Shown here piece by piece: positions 18,038-27,666 of a DNA stretch of 50,155 bases. The notes under the pieces were generated by a model, which did not search any database, was not told where the DNA came from, and saw only the letters and a program-made list of their open reading frames with translations. Position 1 is the first letter of the stretch. The number at the start of each line of letters is the position of its first letter. Origin of the DNA: Gammaproteobacteria bacterium (GTDB lineage Bacteria; Pseudomonadota; Gammaproteobacteria; GRL18); the NCBI GenBank assembly GCA_026994225.1, contig JALWRI010000096.1, positions 1,872-52,026 on the forward strand, given 5' to 3'. A program made the position numbers and the translations under genes.

Positions 18038-20545
18038 ATGGCTGATATTGAATATAATAAAATTCTTCCCTGTAATTTACCAACTATGCATCCTTTAGAA
18101 ATGGATATTGAATCCTTAACACAGGATTTTAATCGTTATTTAAGCCATCATTTAGGACGTTATTTTTCTTGTCCAAAAAACTATTTATTTGAAGCCTTAG
18201 CCCTTACATTACGTGATCGCTTAATTGCTAACTGGCGTAATACCACTATTCAGATACATAAAAACCAACATCGCCGTGCCTATTATTTATCTATGGAATT
18301 TTTAATGGGACGTGCATTAAGCAATCATATACTCAACTTGGATATTCAAGAAAACATCAAGGCAACCTTGCATCAATTAGGGATTAATCAAGAAGAATTA
18401 GAAAGTGCAGAACAAGATGCTGGATTAGGTAATGGTGGTTTAGGCCGTTTAGCAGCTTGTTTCTTAGATAGTTGCGCCCGCCTACAATACCCTGTTACTG
18501 GCTATGGTATTCGCTATGAATATGGTATGTTTAAACAACAAATACAAAATGGTTATCAACTCGAACATCCCGATCATTGGTTACGTGATGGTAATCCCTG
18601 GGAACTAGAACGCCCCGAATTTACCCAACGTATTCAGTTTGGAGGACATACTGAACAACGCTTTTATCCTGATGGTCATTTTTATATTGAATGGGTTAAT
18701 ACGCAAGATGTGTTAGCCGTTCCTTATGATATTCCTATTTCCGGTTATCATAATAATACTGTTAATACCCTGCGCTTATGGAAAGCAAGTGCTACCGATG
18801 AATTTGATCTCGATGAATTTAATGCTGGCAGTTATACCGAAGCGGTGGAAGAAAAAAACCATGCTGAACATATCTCTATGGTGTTATATCCTAATGATAG
18901 CAGCGAAAGTGGTAAGGAATTGCGTCTAAGACAACAATATTTTCTTGCTGCAGCCAGTTTAAAAGATGTACTGCGCCAATGGGATTTATACCATGATAAT
19001 TATGATGGTTTTATTGAAAAAAATGTTTTTCAACTTAATGATACCCATCCCAGTATTTCTGTTGCAGAACTGATGCGAATTTTTGTCGATATTAAAAAGT
19101 TATCTTGGGAAAAAGCGTGGGAAATTACCTCCCAAACGATGGCATATACTAATCATACTTTATTACCTGAAGCATTAGAAAGGTGGCCTGTTGCCCTCTT
19201 CCAATCATTACTTCCTCGTCATCTGGAAATTATTTATGAAATTAATGCCCGTTTCTTGCAACAAGTAGCTGCCCATTGGCCAGGCGATACAGAACGTTTA
19301 CGCCGTATGTCCTTAATTGAAGAAGGCGCACAACCTCAAATTCGTATGGCATATTTAGCCATTGTAGGCAGTTTTTCCATCAATGGTGTTGCAGCATTAC
19401 ATTCAGATTTACTCAAAGAAGGGCTATTTAAAGATTTTTACGCACTTTGGCCAGAACGTTTTAATAATAAAACTAACGGTGTAACACAACGCCGATGGAT
19501 GGCTCACTGTAATCCGATAATGAAAGAATTAATTAACAGTAAAATTGGTGATGAATGGATAGCCAATTTACATGAAATTAAGCAGTTAAAAAAATATGCT
19601 ACCTCAAAATATAAAGCCTTTCACAAAGATTGGCATACCATGAAATATAAAAATAAACAGCGTTTATCACAATTTGTTTATCAACAGTGTGGGGTACAAT
19701 TTAACCCCGATTCCCTCTTTGATGTACAAGTAAAACGTATCCATGAATATAAACGGCAATTACTCAATATTTTGCATGTCATTCATTTATATCGGCAACT
19801 TAAAAATAATAACAAAGCAAAACACTGGACTAATCGTTGTATTCTTATTGGGGGTAAAGCAGCACCCGGTTATTTTATGGCCAAAAACATTATTAAACTG
19901 ATTAACAATGTGGCCGATGTAATTAATAACGATTATGTCATTCATGATAAACTCAAAGTTGCTTTTATTCCTAACTACCAAGTCTCTGCTATGGAAATTA
20001 TTTGCCCGGCTGCCGATGTTTCAGAACAAATTTCTACCGCAGGGAAGGAAGCATCCGGCACTGGAAATATGAAATTTATGATGAATGGCGCAATTACTAT
20101 TGGGACATTAGATGGAGCTAATATTGAAATTTTAGAAGCAGTTGGAAAAGAAAACTTTTTTCTCTTTGGACTCAATGCACAAGAAGCGAATGCATTACGC
20201 CAGGATTATCAACCACAAACATATATTGATAACGATCCAGATCTAAAAGCAGTCCTGGAATTATTAGAATCTGGGCATTTTAACCAATTTGAGCCAGGCA
20301 TATTTGATGATATTATCAATAGCCTAAAAAGTCCTTATGATCCGTGGTTAACTCTGGCTGATTTTCGTAGTTATGTTGATGCACAAAGTAAATTAGCGAA
20401 AGCCTATCAACATAAAGATAAGTGGATACAAATGAGTATTATAAATACTGCCAGCTCAGGCTTTTTTTCCACTGACCGTACTATGCAAGAATATAATAAA
20501 GATATATGGCATTTAACGCCCATCTACCCGGATAAAAAAAACTAA
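18038..20545 (+). CDS. glgP: Glycogen / alpha-glucan phosphorylase
   Basis: This PLP-dependent GT35 enzyme releases glucose-1-phosphate from glycogen. It has 835 residues, the usual length. Motifs are YYLSMEFLMGRALSNHI, DAGLGNGGLGRLAACFLDS, FQLNDTHPSISVAELMRI and FDVQVKRIHEYKRQLLN. The PLP-binding Lys lies in EASGTGNMKFMMNG, near residue 680. GGAG lies about 10 bases before the ATG. It is the last gene of the operon and is followed by a hairpin, so synthesis and degradation genes are co-transcribed and flux must be set at enzyme level. No debranching enzyme (GlgX) or phosphoglucomutase is present nearby. Confidence 0.97.
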   Translation: MADIEYNKILPCNLPTMHPLEMDIESLTQDFNRYLSHHLGRYFSCPKNYLFEALALTLRDRLIANWRNTTIQIHKNQHRRAYYLSMEFLMGRALSNHILNLDIQENIKATLHQLGINQEELESAEQDAGLGNGGLGRLAACFLDSCARLQYPVTGYGIRYEYGMFKQQIQNGYQLEHPDHWLRDGNPWELERPEFTQRIQFGGHTEQRFYPDGHFYIEWVNTQDVLAVPYDIPISGYHNNTVNTLRLWKASATDEFDLDEFNAGSYTEAVEEKNHAEHISMVLYPNDSSESGKELRLRQQYFLAAASLKDVLRQWDLYHDNYDGFIEKNVFQLNDTHPSISVAELMRIFVDIKKLSWEKAWEITSQTMAYTNHTLLPEALERWPVALFQSLLPRHLEIIYEINARFLQQVAAHWPGDTERLRRMSLIEEGAQPQIRMAYLAIVGSFSINGVAALHSDLLKEGLFKDFYALWPERFNNKTNGVTQRRWMAHCNPIMKELINSKIGDEWIANLHEIKQLKKYATSKYKAFHKDWHTMKYKNKQRLSQFVYQQCGVQFNPDSLFDVQVKRIHEYKRQLLNILHVIHLYRQLKNNNKAKHWTNRCILIGGKAAPGYFMAKNIIKLINNVADVINNDYVIHDKLKVAFIPNYQVSAMEIICPAADVSEQISTAGKEASGTGNMKFMMNGAITIGTLDGANIEILEAVGKENFFLFGLNAQEANALRQDYQPQTYIDNDPDLKAVLELLESGHFNQFEPGIFDDIINSLKSPYDPWLTLADFRSYVDAQSKLAKAYQHKDKWIQMSIINTASSGFFSTDRTMQEYNKDIWHLTPIYPDKKN

Positions 20546-20583
20546 ATACCCCTTAGCTCTTACACCTATCATATCAACCTGCT

Positions 20584-20618
20584 TTCCTGATAATATGACT
20601 TATCAGGAAGTATTATTC
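20584..20618 (+). terminator. Terminator after the glycogen operon
   Basis: TTCCTGATAA, loop TATGAC, TTATCAGGAA is a perfect 10 bp stem followed by GTATTATTCTG. It lies 39 bases after the glgP stop. The T-tract is broken, so it could also be an mRNA-stabilising hairpin or a binding palindrome. Confidence 0.6.
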
Positions 20619-20700
20619 TGACACATAAATATTTGTTATTATTTCTTTCTAGGATATACTACTTATATGATATTTAAAGTAAAAATGAGCCTGTTATCAG

Positions 20701-21102
20701 ATGTATATTGTAAAGCACATCCCTATACAACAAGATGTTATCCTCGATGCTAATATCATTAATGACTTACGTCAATCTATCAGTAATGATAGTTTGCACA
20801 AAATTTTTCAAAAATTTATTCATACTCTACAAACCATAAAGCTGCCACAACTAGAGGCTGCTATCTATAATAAAAACTACCAACAACAATATAAAATTGC
20901 TCATTATATCAAATCGGGGGCTGCGCAATTAGGCTTGGGAAAAATTTACTATTATAGCCACCTACTTTCTAAGGCAAGAAAAGAAACCGGCTCTCAAGAA
21001 CAAATAAGCACATATTTACTTGCCATCAAAGTGGCATCTAAAGAAACAACGACTGCCTTTACACAATTTTTAACTCTTTATAGAGATCGCTATACTAACT
21101 AG
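20701..21102 (+). CDS. Histidine phosphotransfer (HPt) domain protein
   Basis: This is a 133-residue, all-helical protein. The motif QYKIAHYIKSGAAQLGLGKI around residue 68 fits the HPt consensus (A-H-x-x-K-G-x-x-x-x-x-G), with His68 as the phosphorylated residue. Helical flanks LRQSISNDSLHKIFQKFIHT and LPQLEAAIYN match the four-helix bundle. There is no signal peptide. The neighbour 78 bases downstream is a response regulator with an ANTAR output, so this protein may pass phosphate to it; no hybrid kinase is encoded beside them. It is separated from glgP by a hairpin. Confidence 0.8.
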   Translation: MYIVKHIPIQQDVILDANIINDLRQSISNDSLHKIFQKFIHTLQTIKLPQLEAAIYNKNYQQQYKIAHYIKSGAAQLGLGKIYYYSHLLSKARKETGSQEQISTYLLAIKVASKETTTAFTQFLTLYRDRYTN

Positions 21103-21180
21103 CAATATCAACTACTCATACCTAAAGAAACAGGTTTTTATTCAACAAAATGATAATTTTTCTTTACCTGAGGAAAAAAT

Positions 21181-21810
21181 ATGAAGCATTCCCCCATTAC
21201 AGTACTCATAGCTGATGATGATGACACAGTACTCACTACGCTAAAGCCGGGACTCACTCATGCAGGCTATAAAGTATTACTTGCTGATGATGGTGAAAAA
21301 GCACTCACCCTGTGTTTGGAAAAGCATCCTGATATTGCCTTGCTTGATTTGAATATGCCTAATATTTCAGGGTTAGAGATCGCTAAAATATTACACCAAC
21401 AATCCGATATTCCTTTTATGTTAATTTCTGTCGATGACAATGATGAACTAATACAAACTGCAGCAAAAGTAGGCGCTTTGGGCTATTTAGTAAAACCTAT
21501 GCATGCTACACAAATTGCAGCGATTATCGAAACAGCACTACAAAGAGCCAATGACTTAAATGATTTACGCAAAGATAAAACACAACTACTCATTTCATTA
21601 GATAATGGGCGAGATATTAATATTGCAACTGGCATATTGATGGAGCGTTTTCATATTAGCTCTGATCAAGCTATCGACCATTTACGCCATGCTTCCCGTT
21701 CTCAACGTAAGAAATTACTGACTTTAGCAAAAAATATTGTTCAAGCAAGCAATACCTTAAACCATTTATCTCCTGCTTGTAATAATAAAAAACAAGGAAA
21801 ACCCAAATAA
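21181..21810 (+). CDS. Response regulator with ANTAR RNA-binding output domain
   Basis: This is a 209-residue cytosolic regulator. Residues 1-120 form a receiver domain: acidic triad in LIADDDD, phospho-Asp in IALLDLNMPNISG, Ser in MLISVDD and Lys in YLVKPM. After a linker helix, residues about 145-195 form an ANTAR domain (IATGILMERFHISSDQAIDH, LRHASRSQRKKLLTLA). ANTAR proteins bind paired RNA hairpins and prevent transcription termination. A strong ribosome site GAGG lies just before the ATG. Its RNA target is unknown. Genes just downstream (the caspase-like protein) or the glycogen operon are candidates by position only. Confidence 0.9.
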   Translation: MKHSPITVLIADDDDTVLTTLKPGLTHAGYKVLLADDGEKALTLCLEKHPDIALLDLNMPNISGLEIAKILHQQSDIPFMLISVDDNDELIQTAAKVGALGYLVKPMHATQIAAIIETALQRANDLNDLRKDKTQLLISLDNGRDINIATGILMERFHISSDQAIDHLRHASRSQRKKLLTLAKNIVQASNTLNHLSPACNNKKQGKPK

Positions 21811-21897
21811 AGTATTTATTGTCCGTCTTGTTCAAAGAACTATATACTAATAAAGTTCTTCATAACTTTTGAGTATGTATCCATTGTGGAAGCCATT

Positions 21898-22815
21898 ATG
21901 TTACAAAAACACTTTAATATCACAGCAATACTATTAATGCTATTACTCCCTATACCCTCGCTATATGCTCAAAACCGTGCATTACTGGTTGGTGTAGGCG
22001 ATTATGCCTATTGGCCACTCCAATTACCAGGGGTACAAAAAGACCTTGATATGATGCAACAAACTGCGCAATATTTAGGGTTTCGTCATGACCAAATCAA
22101 AATTCTCCAACATGATGCCGTCAATTATAAAAATTTACACACTGTTTTTCAGCAATGGCTTATTCAGGGTGTGAAACCAACAGATCGTATTTTATTTTAT
22201 TTCACTGGACATGGTACCCAAATTCCAGATCAAGATGGTGATGAAATAGATAAAGCCGATGAAGCACTGGTTTTATATGATACACAGCTCTCTGCAAATA
22301 AAAAAGCATTACTTAATGTGTTACGTGATGATGAACTCGCTGATTTACTTAATCAAATACCAAGTAATAATATCTTATTATTAGTCGATGCGTGCCATAA
22401 TGGTACCAGTGATAAAAGTCTGTCTTTTCAAAATAATAATATTTCATTATCTGGCAAAGCGGTGAGTAAATTTTTTGAATACCCTAATATGCCTCGTAGT
22501 TATTTAAAAAACACCACACCATTAGTAGGTAATAAAGAACAAAATAATGATAAATATATTATTCTCACTGCCGCAGCAGATGATGAGAAAGCCTTAACAA
22601 CAAAAAATGGCAGTTTATTTACTCGTGGTATATTTCAGATTATACAACAAGCTGTGCAACAAAAACGCAATATTAGTCTAAAAGAAATCCAAACTAAAAC
22701 AGCTCGTTATATTGAAAATAAAATTCTCACAGAAAAATTAGGGGCTATACATCACCCTCAAATAGGTGGAAATATACCTAAAAGCCGGATGATTATCCCT
22801 CTATTTGGAGGATAA
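21898..22815 (+). CDS. Secreted caspase-like protein (peptidase C14 / metacaspase fold)
   Basis: The frame extends to a GTG at 21886, but the ATG at 21898 has GGAAG five bases upstream and begins the signal peptide MLQKHFNITAILLMLLLP, cleaved after LYA. The mature part starts NRALLVGVGDYAYWPLQLPG. The catalytic His is near residue 105 in LFYFTGHGTQIPDQDGDEID, and the catalytic Cys near residue 166 in ILLLVDACHNGTSD. Both are intact, so it should be an active cysteine peptidase in the periplasm. ILTAAADDEKA and GSLFTRGIFQII are also typical of the fold. There is no C-terminal repeat or effector domain. It follows the ANTAR regulator; its 3' end overlaps that of the convergent cyaA by 15 bases. 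Confidence 0.88.
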   Translation: MLQKHFNITAILLMLLLPIPSLYAQNRALLVGVGDYAYWPLQLPGVQKDLDMMQQTAQYLGFRHDQIKILQHDAVNYKNLHTVFQQWLIQGVKPTDRILFYFTGHGTQIPDQDGDEIDKADEALVLYDTQLSANKKALLNVLRDDELADLLNQIPSNNILLLVDACHNGTSDKSLSFQNNNISLSGKAVSKFFEYPNMPRSYLKNTTPLVGNKEQNNDKYIILTAAADDEKALTTKNGSLFTRGIFQIIQQAVQQKRNISLKEIQTKTARYIENKILTEKLGAIHHPQIGGNIPKSRMIIPLFGG

Positions 22816-25770
22816 ACGATCCTCAACAATACTTGTCAAATAATGATTTAATTTTTTTTCCACATACATCTTGTAGCGTAAAAAATGTATACCTTGTAAT
22901 ACCCGTTGTTTGTGCGTTAATAAATGGGGGGATATATCCATATCATTAATATAAATAGGATAAACTTGTGAGGATTTTTTACGTAACGATACAATATATT
23001 TTGCTACCGTGTAATAAATATTTTCATATTCTATAGAAGAAAATAAGGTATCATTACAATAAATTTGAAAATAAGCACTACCGCTACTATCCACATCGGC
23101 TATCACTAACAAATGAATATATTGTTGTAAAGAGCGAGTTAAGTGTGTATCAGAGAACGTTATATTCTCATCGTTGAGATACATAATACTTTTCACTATT
23201 AGTGATATCTGATGATTATCATTACTTAAACGTACCACTATAGATTGAAGAAACGCAATAAAATGATGTAAAGTAATATCTACATGTTCATTACTTTTTA
23301 TATCTATAATATGATAAAACAATGAACCCTTTTCATCTAATACGTATAGATGTAGTTTATTTTTTTTATGATAATAAAAACATTGCATTACAGCCGCTTT
23401 ATTTACAGTATAAATAGCTCTTAAAACAGGTATGAAAACAGCGTTTTTATCAATATGTAAGGCAATAAATTGATTGTTTTCTGCTTCTAAAAAACTATAT
23501 AACTTATTCAAGGTATCAATTTTTTCATACGCTGGCGTATTATTTTGATAACGTAACACATAATAACATTTACCTACTGACAAAATATAACGAATATACG
23601 CTTTATCACTAGCTGTATAAAAAATCTTCATAATTCTATTGAGTAATGCCTCAATTTCTTTTATCACCAACATACTTTGCATAGAAGAAAAGTTTAATAC
23701 TTTAATAGGAATAAGTTTATTTTCTGTTAAACATTTTTTTATATACATTAATAAACAATAAATAATTCCTTCATCATTTTCATAAGGAATATGATAAATT
23801 TCTTGCCAGCTATTCACTTCTAATATATCTAGTCGAGTAATTAAATTCATTGCATTTCGACCATAGCTTAATGGATTATTTTGATTATTATTTAATTCAA
23901 TGTCTTTACCATTATCATTGATAAATGGATCAGAAAAAAAATTGATATAAACTAAACTTACTATTGTTTCTTCAATTTTTTGTATATTATCCAAATCGGA
24001 TTTATATGTACCTAGATCAGGGAAATATTTTTTAATACTTTTAATTAATAATAGCCCTTCTTTTTGTATAATTTTAGAATTAGAATAATTATCTGAAAAC
24101 AACATCGTTTTTTCTGTTAATAGTGCATTAATAATCGCCCATGATAATAATTCCAAAAGATGGCAACCTTGTTTAATTGCAGTATGTCTATGCATGTCTT
24201 TTTTTTCTATAAACCCCCCATATAATCCCCAGAAATTCTGGGCATTCTTTTTTTTAGGTAACAATGTTAAAGAGGCTTCTGAAATATTATGTTTATAATT
24301 AAATATTTCTATTTTTCCAGATTTTTTCGCATACACTGCTGAGAGTTTTTTAGACAATAATTGCATTTCTTCCGTATATTCATTATTGTCATCGGATTGC
24401 TCATATAATTGAGTAATAAATTCATAACTAGAATAAAGCAATTTAATTAATGTTTTTCTTTCTTTTAATAATTCACTCAGTGGCCATTTATCTTTGTTAT
24501 CAGCGAGTAAAATATCTTCATCTGACCAATTCCACTTATCCACCACCTTTTTAATGATCTCACGCCGCCACAAAAAACGATTATTCCCCAACGGTACACT
24601 TAACTTTTCTTTTAATTTACTGTAAAAACAACGTTGACTAATTTTTAAATAATCCGCATCTTTATATTGATTGATATAAGCTATAATTTTATTAATTAAC
24701 AGTATGTACGGATCAATACTTTCTATAGTAATACTTTCTTCACTATATATAATACGTTTATATTCCAGACTTAATAACTGTATATCTGGATATTCAACAA
24801 CATAGGCTTCCATTAAAAGTAGTTTTAACAAGGCTTTATAAGGTGAATCGATACTTTTATATAAATACCATAAACTAGAACCAATAAATTCATTTAGGGG
24901 TATTGTTTTTACCTGACCAAAATCAATCGTTTTTTGTGCATACATCACTTTATTAGTAGTCATATCTTGGGCATATTGGACATATTCATCTTCAAAACGG
25001 GGGGGAATAAACCACCACAATGGCATATATCCAGCAATTAATATCGCAGTGCGGTAAAATTCATCTAATAATAAATGCCGTTGCATAGTACCACTACTTT
25101 CTGAGGATAATTTTTCCACATAGCCTGCTTTAAATTCTTCTGCATCTAACAGAAAAAAATGGACTTCTAAATCAAGCACTTCTTCTGCCCAAAGACTAAT
25201 TTTATCTATCTTTTTTTGTAGTTGTGTAATAGGGGTTGTTTTATTCTTTAATAATTCCTCTATTTCCTGTGGTAACTTATTTTGAAACTGCGGCATACAT
25301 TTTAAATAATCTTCACCACTCATACTAGCTAATTGTGGACGGTGACAAATCCAAATATCAAAATCACTACCCGTTGTATATGCAATACTTCCAGTACTCC
25401 CCATTAAATAGATACTTTCAATCCAATGATAAGGGTAATATTTTTTTTTATAATGATAGCCTTTTTTACGCAAGGTTTTTTTTGCTTCATGTTTATGCAA
25501 AGGAATGCGATTAATAGCATCTATTGCTTTACTCCCTGGATGGTAATCAGGAATACTAGAGGGGCATAATGATGATACAAAACCAGGAATTAAAGGATGA
25601 TTAACATGAAATAATAAAGGTAAAACAGTAAGAAAATTTTCTTGCCCCCATAAAAGACTTTTTTTTACTGTTTCTATACGTAAATTATTGGCATATAAAA
25701 AACGTTTTTGAATACGATTTAGATCGTTATGTAGACGGTAGTTACGGTAATTTTCAATATTACTTTTCAA
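22801..25770 (-). CDS. cyaA: Class I adenylate cyclase
   Basis: This enzyme makes cyclic AMP, the ligand of CRP. It has 989 residues, longer than the E. coli protein (848). The catalytic region is N-terminal. SIYLMGSTGSIAYTTGSDFD continues to IWICHRP, and matches the GS...SD.D.W nucleotidyl-transferase motif of class I cyclases, with both metal-binding Asp. EEVLDLEVHFFLLDAEEF supplies the third acidic site, and SSGTMQRHLLLDEFYRTA follows. The C-terminal 400 residues (the regulatory half in E. coli) are poorly conserved and Lys/Tyr/Ile-rich. It ends tail-to-tail with the caspase-like gene, and starts 5 bases after the small unknown gene. Confidence 0.92.
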   Translation of the reverse strand: MKSNIENYRNYRLHNDLNRIQKRFLYANNLRIETVKKSLLWGQENFLTVLPLLFHVNHPLIPGFVSSLCPSSIPDYHPGSKAIDAINRIPLHKHEAKKTLRKKGYHYKKKYYPYHWIESIYLMGSTGSIAYTTGSDFDIWICHRPQLASMSGEDYLKCMPQFQNKLPQEIEELLKNKTTPITQLQKKIDKISLWAEEVLDLEVHFFLLDAEEFKAGYVEKLSSESSGTMQRHLLLDEFYRTAILIAGYMPLWWFIPPRFEDEYVQYAQDMTTNKVMYAQKTIDFGQVKTIPLNEFIGSSLWYLYKSIDSPYKALLKLLLMEAYVVEYPDIQLLSLEYKRIIYSEESITIESIDPYILLINKIIAYINQYKDADYLKISQRCFYSKLKEKLSVPLGNNRFLWRREIIKKVVDKWNWSDEDILLADNKDKWPLSELLKERKTLIKLLYSSYEFITQLYEQSDDNNEYTEEMQLLSKKLSAVYAKKSGKIEIFNYKHNISEASLTLLPKKKNAQNFWGLYGGFIEKKDMHRHTAIKQGCHLLELLSWAIINALLTEKTMLFSDNYSNSKIIQKEGLLLIKSIKKYFPDLGTYKSDLDNIQKIEETIVSLVYINFFSDPFINDNGKDIELNNNQNNPLSYGRNAMNLITRLDILEVNSWQEIYHIPYENDEGIIYCLLMYIKKCLTENKLIPIKVLNFSSMQSMLVIKEIEALLNRIMKIFYTASDKAYIRYILSVGKCYYVLRYQNNTPAYEKIDTLNKLYSFLEAENNQFIALHIDKNAVFIPVLRAIYTVNKAAVMQCFYYHKKNKLHLYVLDEKGSLFYHIIDIKSNEHVDITLHHFIAFLQSIVVRLSNDNHQISLIVKSIMYLNDENITFSDTHLTRSLQQYIHLLVIADVDSSGSAYFQIYCNDTLFSSIEYENIYYTVAKYIVSLRKKSSQVYPIYINDMDISPHLLTHKQRVLQGIHFLRYKMYVEKKLNHYLTSIVEDRLSSK

Positions 25771-25775
25771 CTATA

Positions 25776-26126
25776 TCAATACTCCGGCCCTTGATGTCCA
25801 ATTAATGCTGCCTCAGGAATATATTGCTTTATTGCCGATGCAATTTCCATTATTAAACCCTGTACTGGTTTCATACTCACCCATAATACATTTAAACGGG
25901 GATTAAATTCTGCAAAAACAATAAATTGCTGATAATGCGATAATATATTATGCAGACAGACAATTTGCTTTTCAATAATCTGTTCTGGTTTTTTAGATAA
26001 CCCTGGAATAACCATCATAAAATCATTAAGATACTGTCCATCATCCGTACGTTTAGGTATACGCTGCCATAACGGTTCTGCAGGATTTATATCTAATTTA
26101 CTCATTTTTAAATATTTTTTTAGCAT
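25776..26126 (-). CDS. Small conserved-looking protein between argH and cyaA, function unknown
   Basis: I do not recognise a named family. The frame can start at 26147, but AAGGGGG lies at the right distance from the ATG at 26126, so I take MLKKYLKMSKLDINPAEPLW (116 residues). It has no signal peptide or membrane helix. It has an alternating pattern suggesting an alpha/beta fold: FMMVIPGLSKKPEQIIEKQI, IVFAEFNPRLNVLWVSMKPV, then a helix and IPEAALIGHQGP. Proline and tryptophan patches (EPLWQRIP) stand out. It sits between argH and cyaA with short gaps, so it is probably co-transcribed. A role with the cyclase is possible but unproved. Confidence 0.65.
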   Translation of the reverse strand: MLKKYLKMSKLDINPAEPLWQRIPKRTDDGQYLNDFMMVIPGLSKKPEQIIEKQIVCLHNILSHYQQFIVFAEFNPRLNVLWVSMKPVQGLIMEIASAIKQYIPEAALIGHQGPEY

Positions 26127-26153
26127 CTCATCCCCCTTAACTATCATTATATG

Positions 26154-27554
26154 CTATTTTTTTAAACGCTGTTTTTCCCTTTCAATTGCTTGTTGTACTT
26201 GTACTGGCGCACATCCCCCCAAATGCTGTCTTGCATTAACAGACCCTTCCAAAGTTAAAATTTGATACACATCTTGTGCTATTTTGTCTGAAAATTGCTG
26301 TAATTCAACTAAAGAAAGCTCACTTAAATCCCGTTTACTTTCTATTCCTAAACGCACTGCTTTACCAACAATTTCATGGGCATCTCTAAAGGCTATACCT
26401 TTGCGAACTAGATAATCGGCTAAATCTGTTGCTGTTGAATAGCCCTTTTTTGCTGCCCTATACATTATTTCTTTATTCACATTGATATGTGGTATCATAT
26501 CGGCATACACTTTTAAACACCCTTTTAAGGTATCGACAGTATCAAATAAAGGCTCTTTATCTTCTTGATTATCTTTATTATAGGCTAAGGGCTGTGATTT
26601 CATTAAGGTTAATAATGCCATTAAATGCCCATAAATACGTCCACTTTTTCCTCGTACCAATTCAGGTACATCGGGATTTTTCTTTTGAGGCATAATAGAT
26701 GAACCCGTACAAAAACTATCACCTAATTCAATAAACTGGAACTGTGCCGATGACCACAAGACTAATTCTTCAGAAAAACGGGATAAATGCATCATTAAAA
26801 TACTAGCAAAACTGGTAAATTCAATGGCAAAATCTCTATCACTGACAGCATCTAAAGAATTTCCCGCAATTTGATCAAAGCCTAATTGCTCTGCTGTAAA
26901 TACCCTATCAATAGGATAACTCGTTCCTGCCAATGCAGCTGCACCTAAGGGCATACTATTTACTCGTTTACGGCAATCGAGTAAGCGTTCACTGTCCCGT
27001 TTTAAATTTTCTACCCACGCCATTAAATGATGCCCAAAAGTTACTGGCTGTGCTGTTTGTAAATGGGTAAAGCCAGGCATAATGGTTTCAGTCTGGGATG
27101 CCGCTAAATCTACTAATGCCATTTGTAAACGAGTTAATTCCTTCATAATACAATCTATTTCATCTCGTAAATAAAGACGAATATCCGTTGCTACTTGATC
27201 ATTACGAGAACGCCCTGTATGTAATTTTTTACCTACCAGCCCAATTTTTTTTGTCAGAGCTGATTCAATGTTCATATGCACATCTTCTAAAGGAATAGAC
27301 CAAACAAAATCTCCAGCTTTAATTTCCTCCAAGATCGCTGTTAAACCCTGTACAATCAAATCTCTTTCAGAATCACTAATCACTTGTACCTGTGCTAACA
27401 TATTCGCATGAGCAATAGAACCTCGAATATCCTGTTGATACATACGTTGATCAAAATCAACCGATGCAGTAAATGCTTCGACAAAACTATCCGTCGGTGC
27501 ATTAAAGCGTCCTGTCCAGAGTTTAGAGGAATTACTATTGTTTTTATCTGCCAT
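26154..27554 (-). CDS. argH: Argininosuccinate lyase
   Basis: This enzyme splits argininosuccinate to arginine and fumarate, the last step of arginine synthesis. It has 466 residues, the usual size. Motifs are KLWTGRF at the start, [57 protein letters not shown] and the fumarase-superfamily signature [12 protein letters not shown], which carries the catalytic Ser region. GGAG lies about 10 bases before the ATG. It is first of a three-gene minus-strand group ending in cyaA, and is divergent from the AlgZ-like kinase, an order related to that in Pseudomonas. Confidence 0.96.
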   Translation of the reverse strand: MADKNNSNSSKLWTGRFNAPTDSFVEAFTASVDFDQRMYQQDIRGSIAHANMLAQVQVISDSERDLIVQGLTAILEEIKAGDFVWSIPLEDVHMNIESALTKKIGLVGKKLHTGRSRNDQVATDIRLYLRDEIDCIMKELTRLQMALVDLAASQTETIMPGFTHLQTAQPVTFGHHLMAWVENLKRDSERLLDCRKRVNSMPLGAAALAGTSYPIDRVFTAEQLGFDQIAGNSLDAVSDRDFAIEFTSFASILMMHLSRFSEELVLWSSAQFQFIELGDSFCTGSSIMPQKKNPDVPELVRGKSGRIYGHLMALLTLMKSQPLAYNKDNQEDKEPLFDTVDTLKGCLKVYADMIPHINVNKEIMYRAAKKGYSTATDLADYLVRKGIAFRDAHEIVGKAVRLGIESKRDLSELSLVELQQFSDKIAQDVYQILTLEGSVNARQHLGGCAPVQVQQAIEREKQRLKK

Positions 27555-27666
27555 TTTCGCTATGCTCCAGAATTACCATCTTTCAGGTTGCAATCACCTG
27601 AGATAAATTATACATATCATCAAAAAAGAGTATTTGGATTACCATATTAATGATTACACTATTATA

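Noticed and set aside
21845-21870. AAGAACT...AGTTCTT hairpin before the caspase-like gene as an ANTAR target
   Set aside because: The loop is about 12 bases and only one hairpin is visible; known ANTAR targets are two hairpins with six-base loops.
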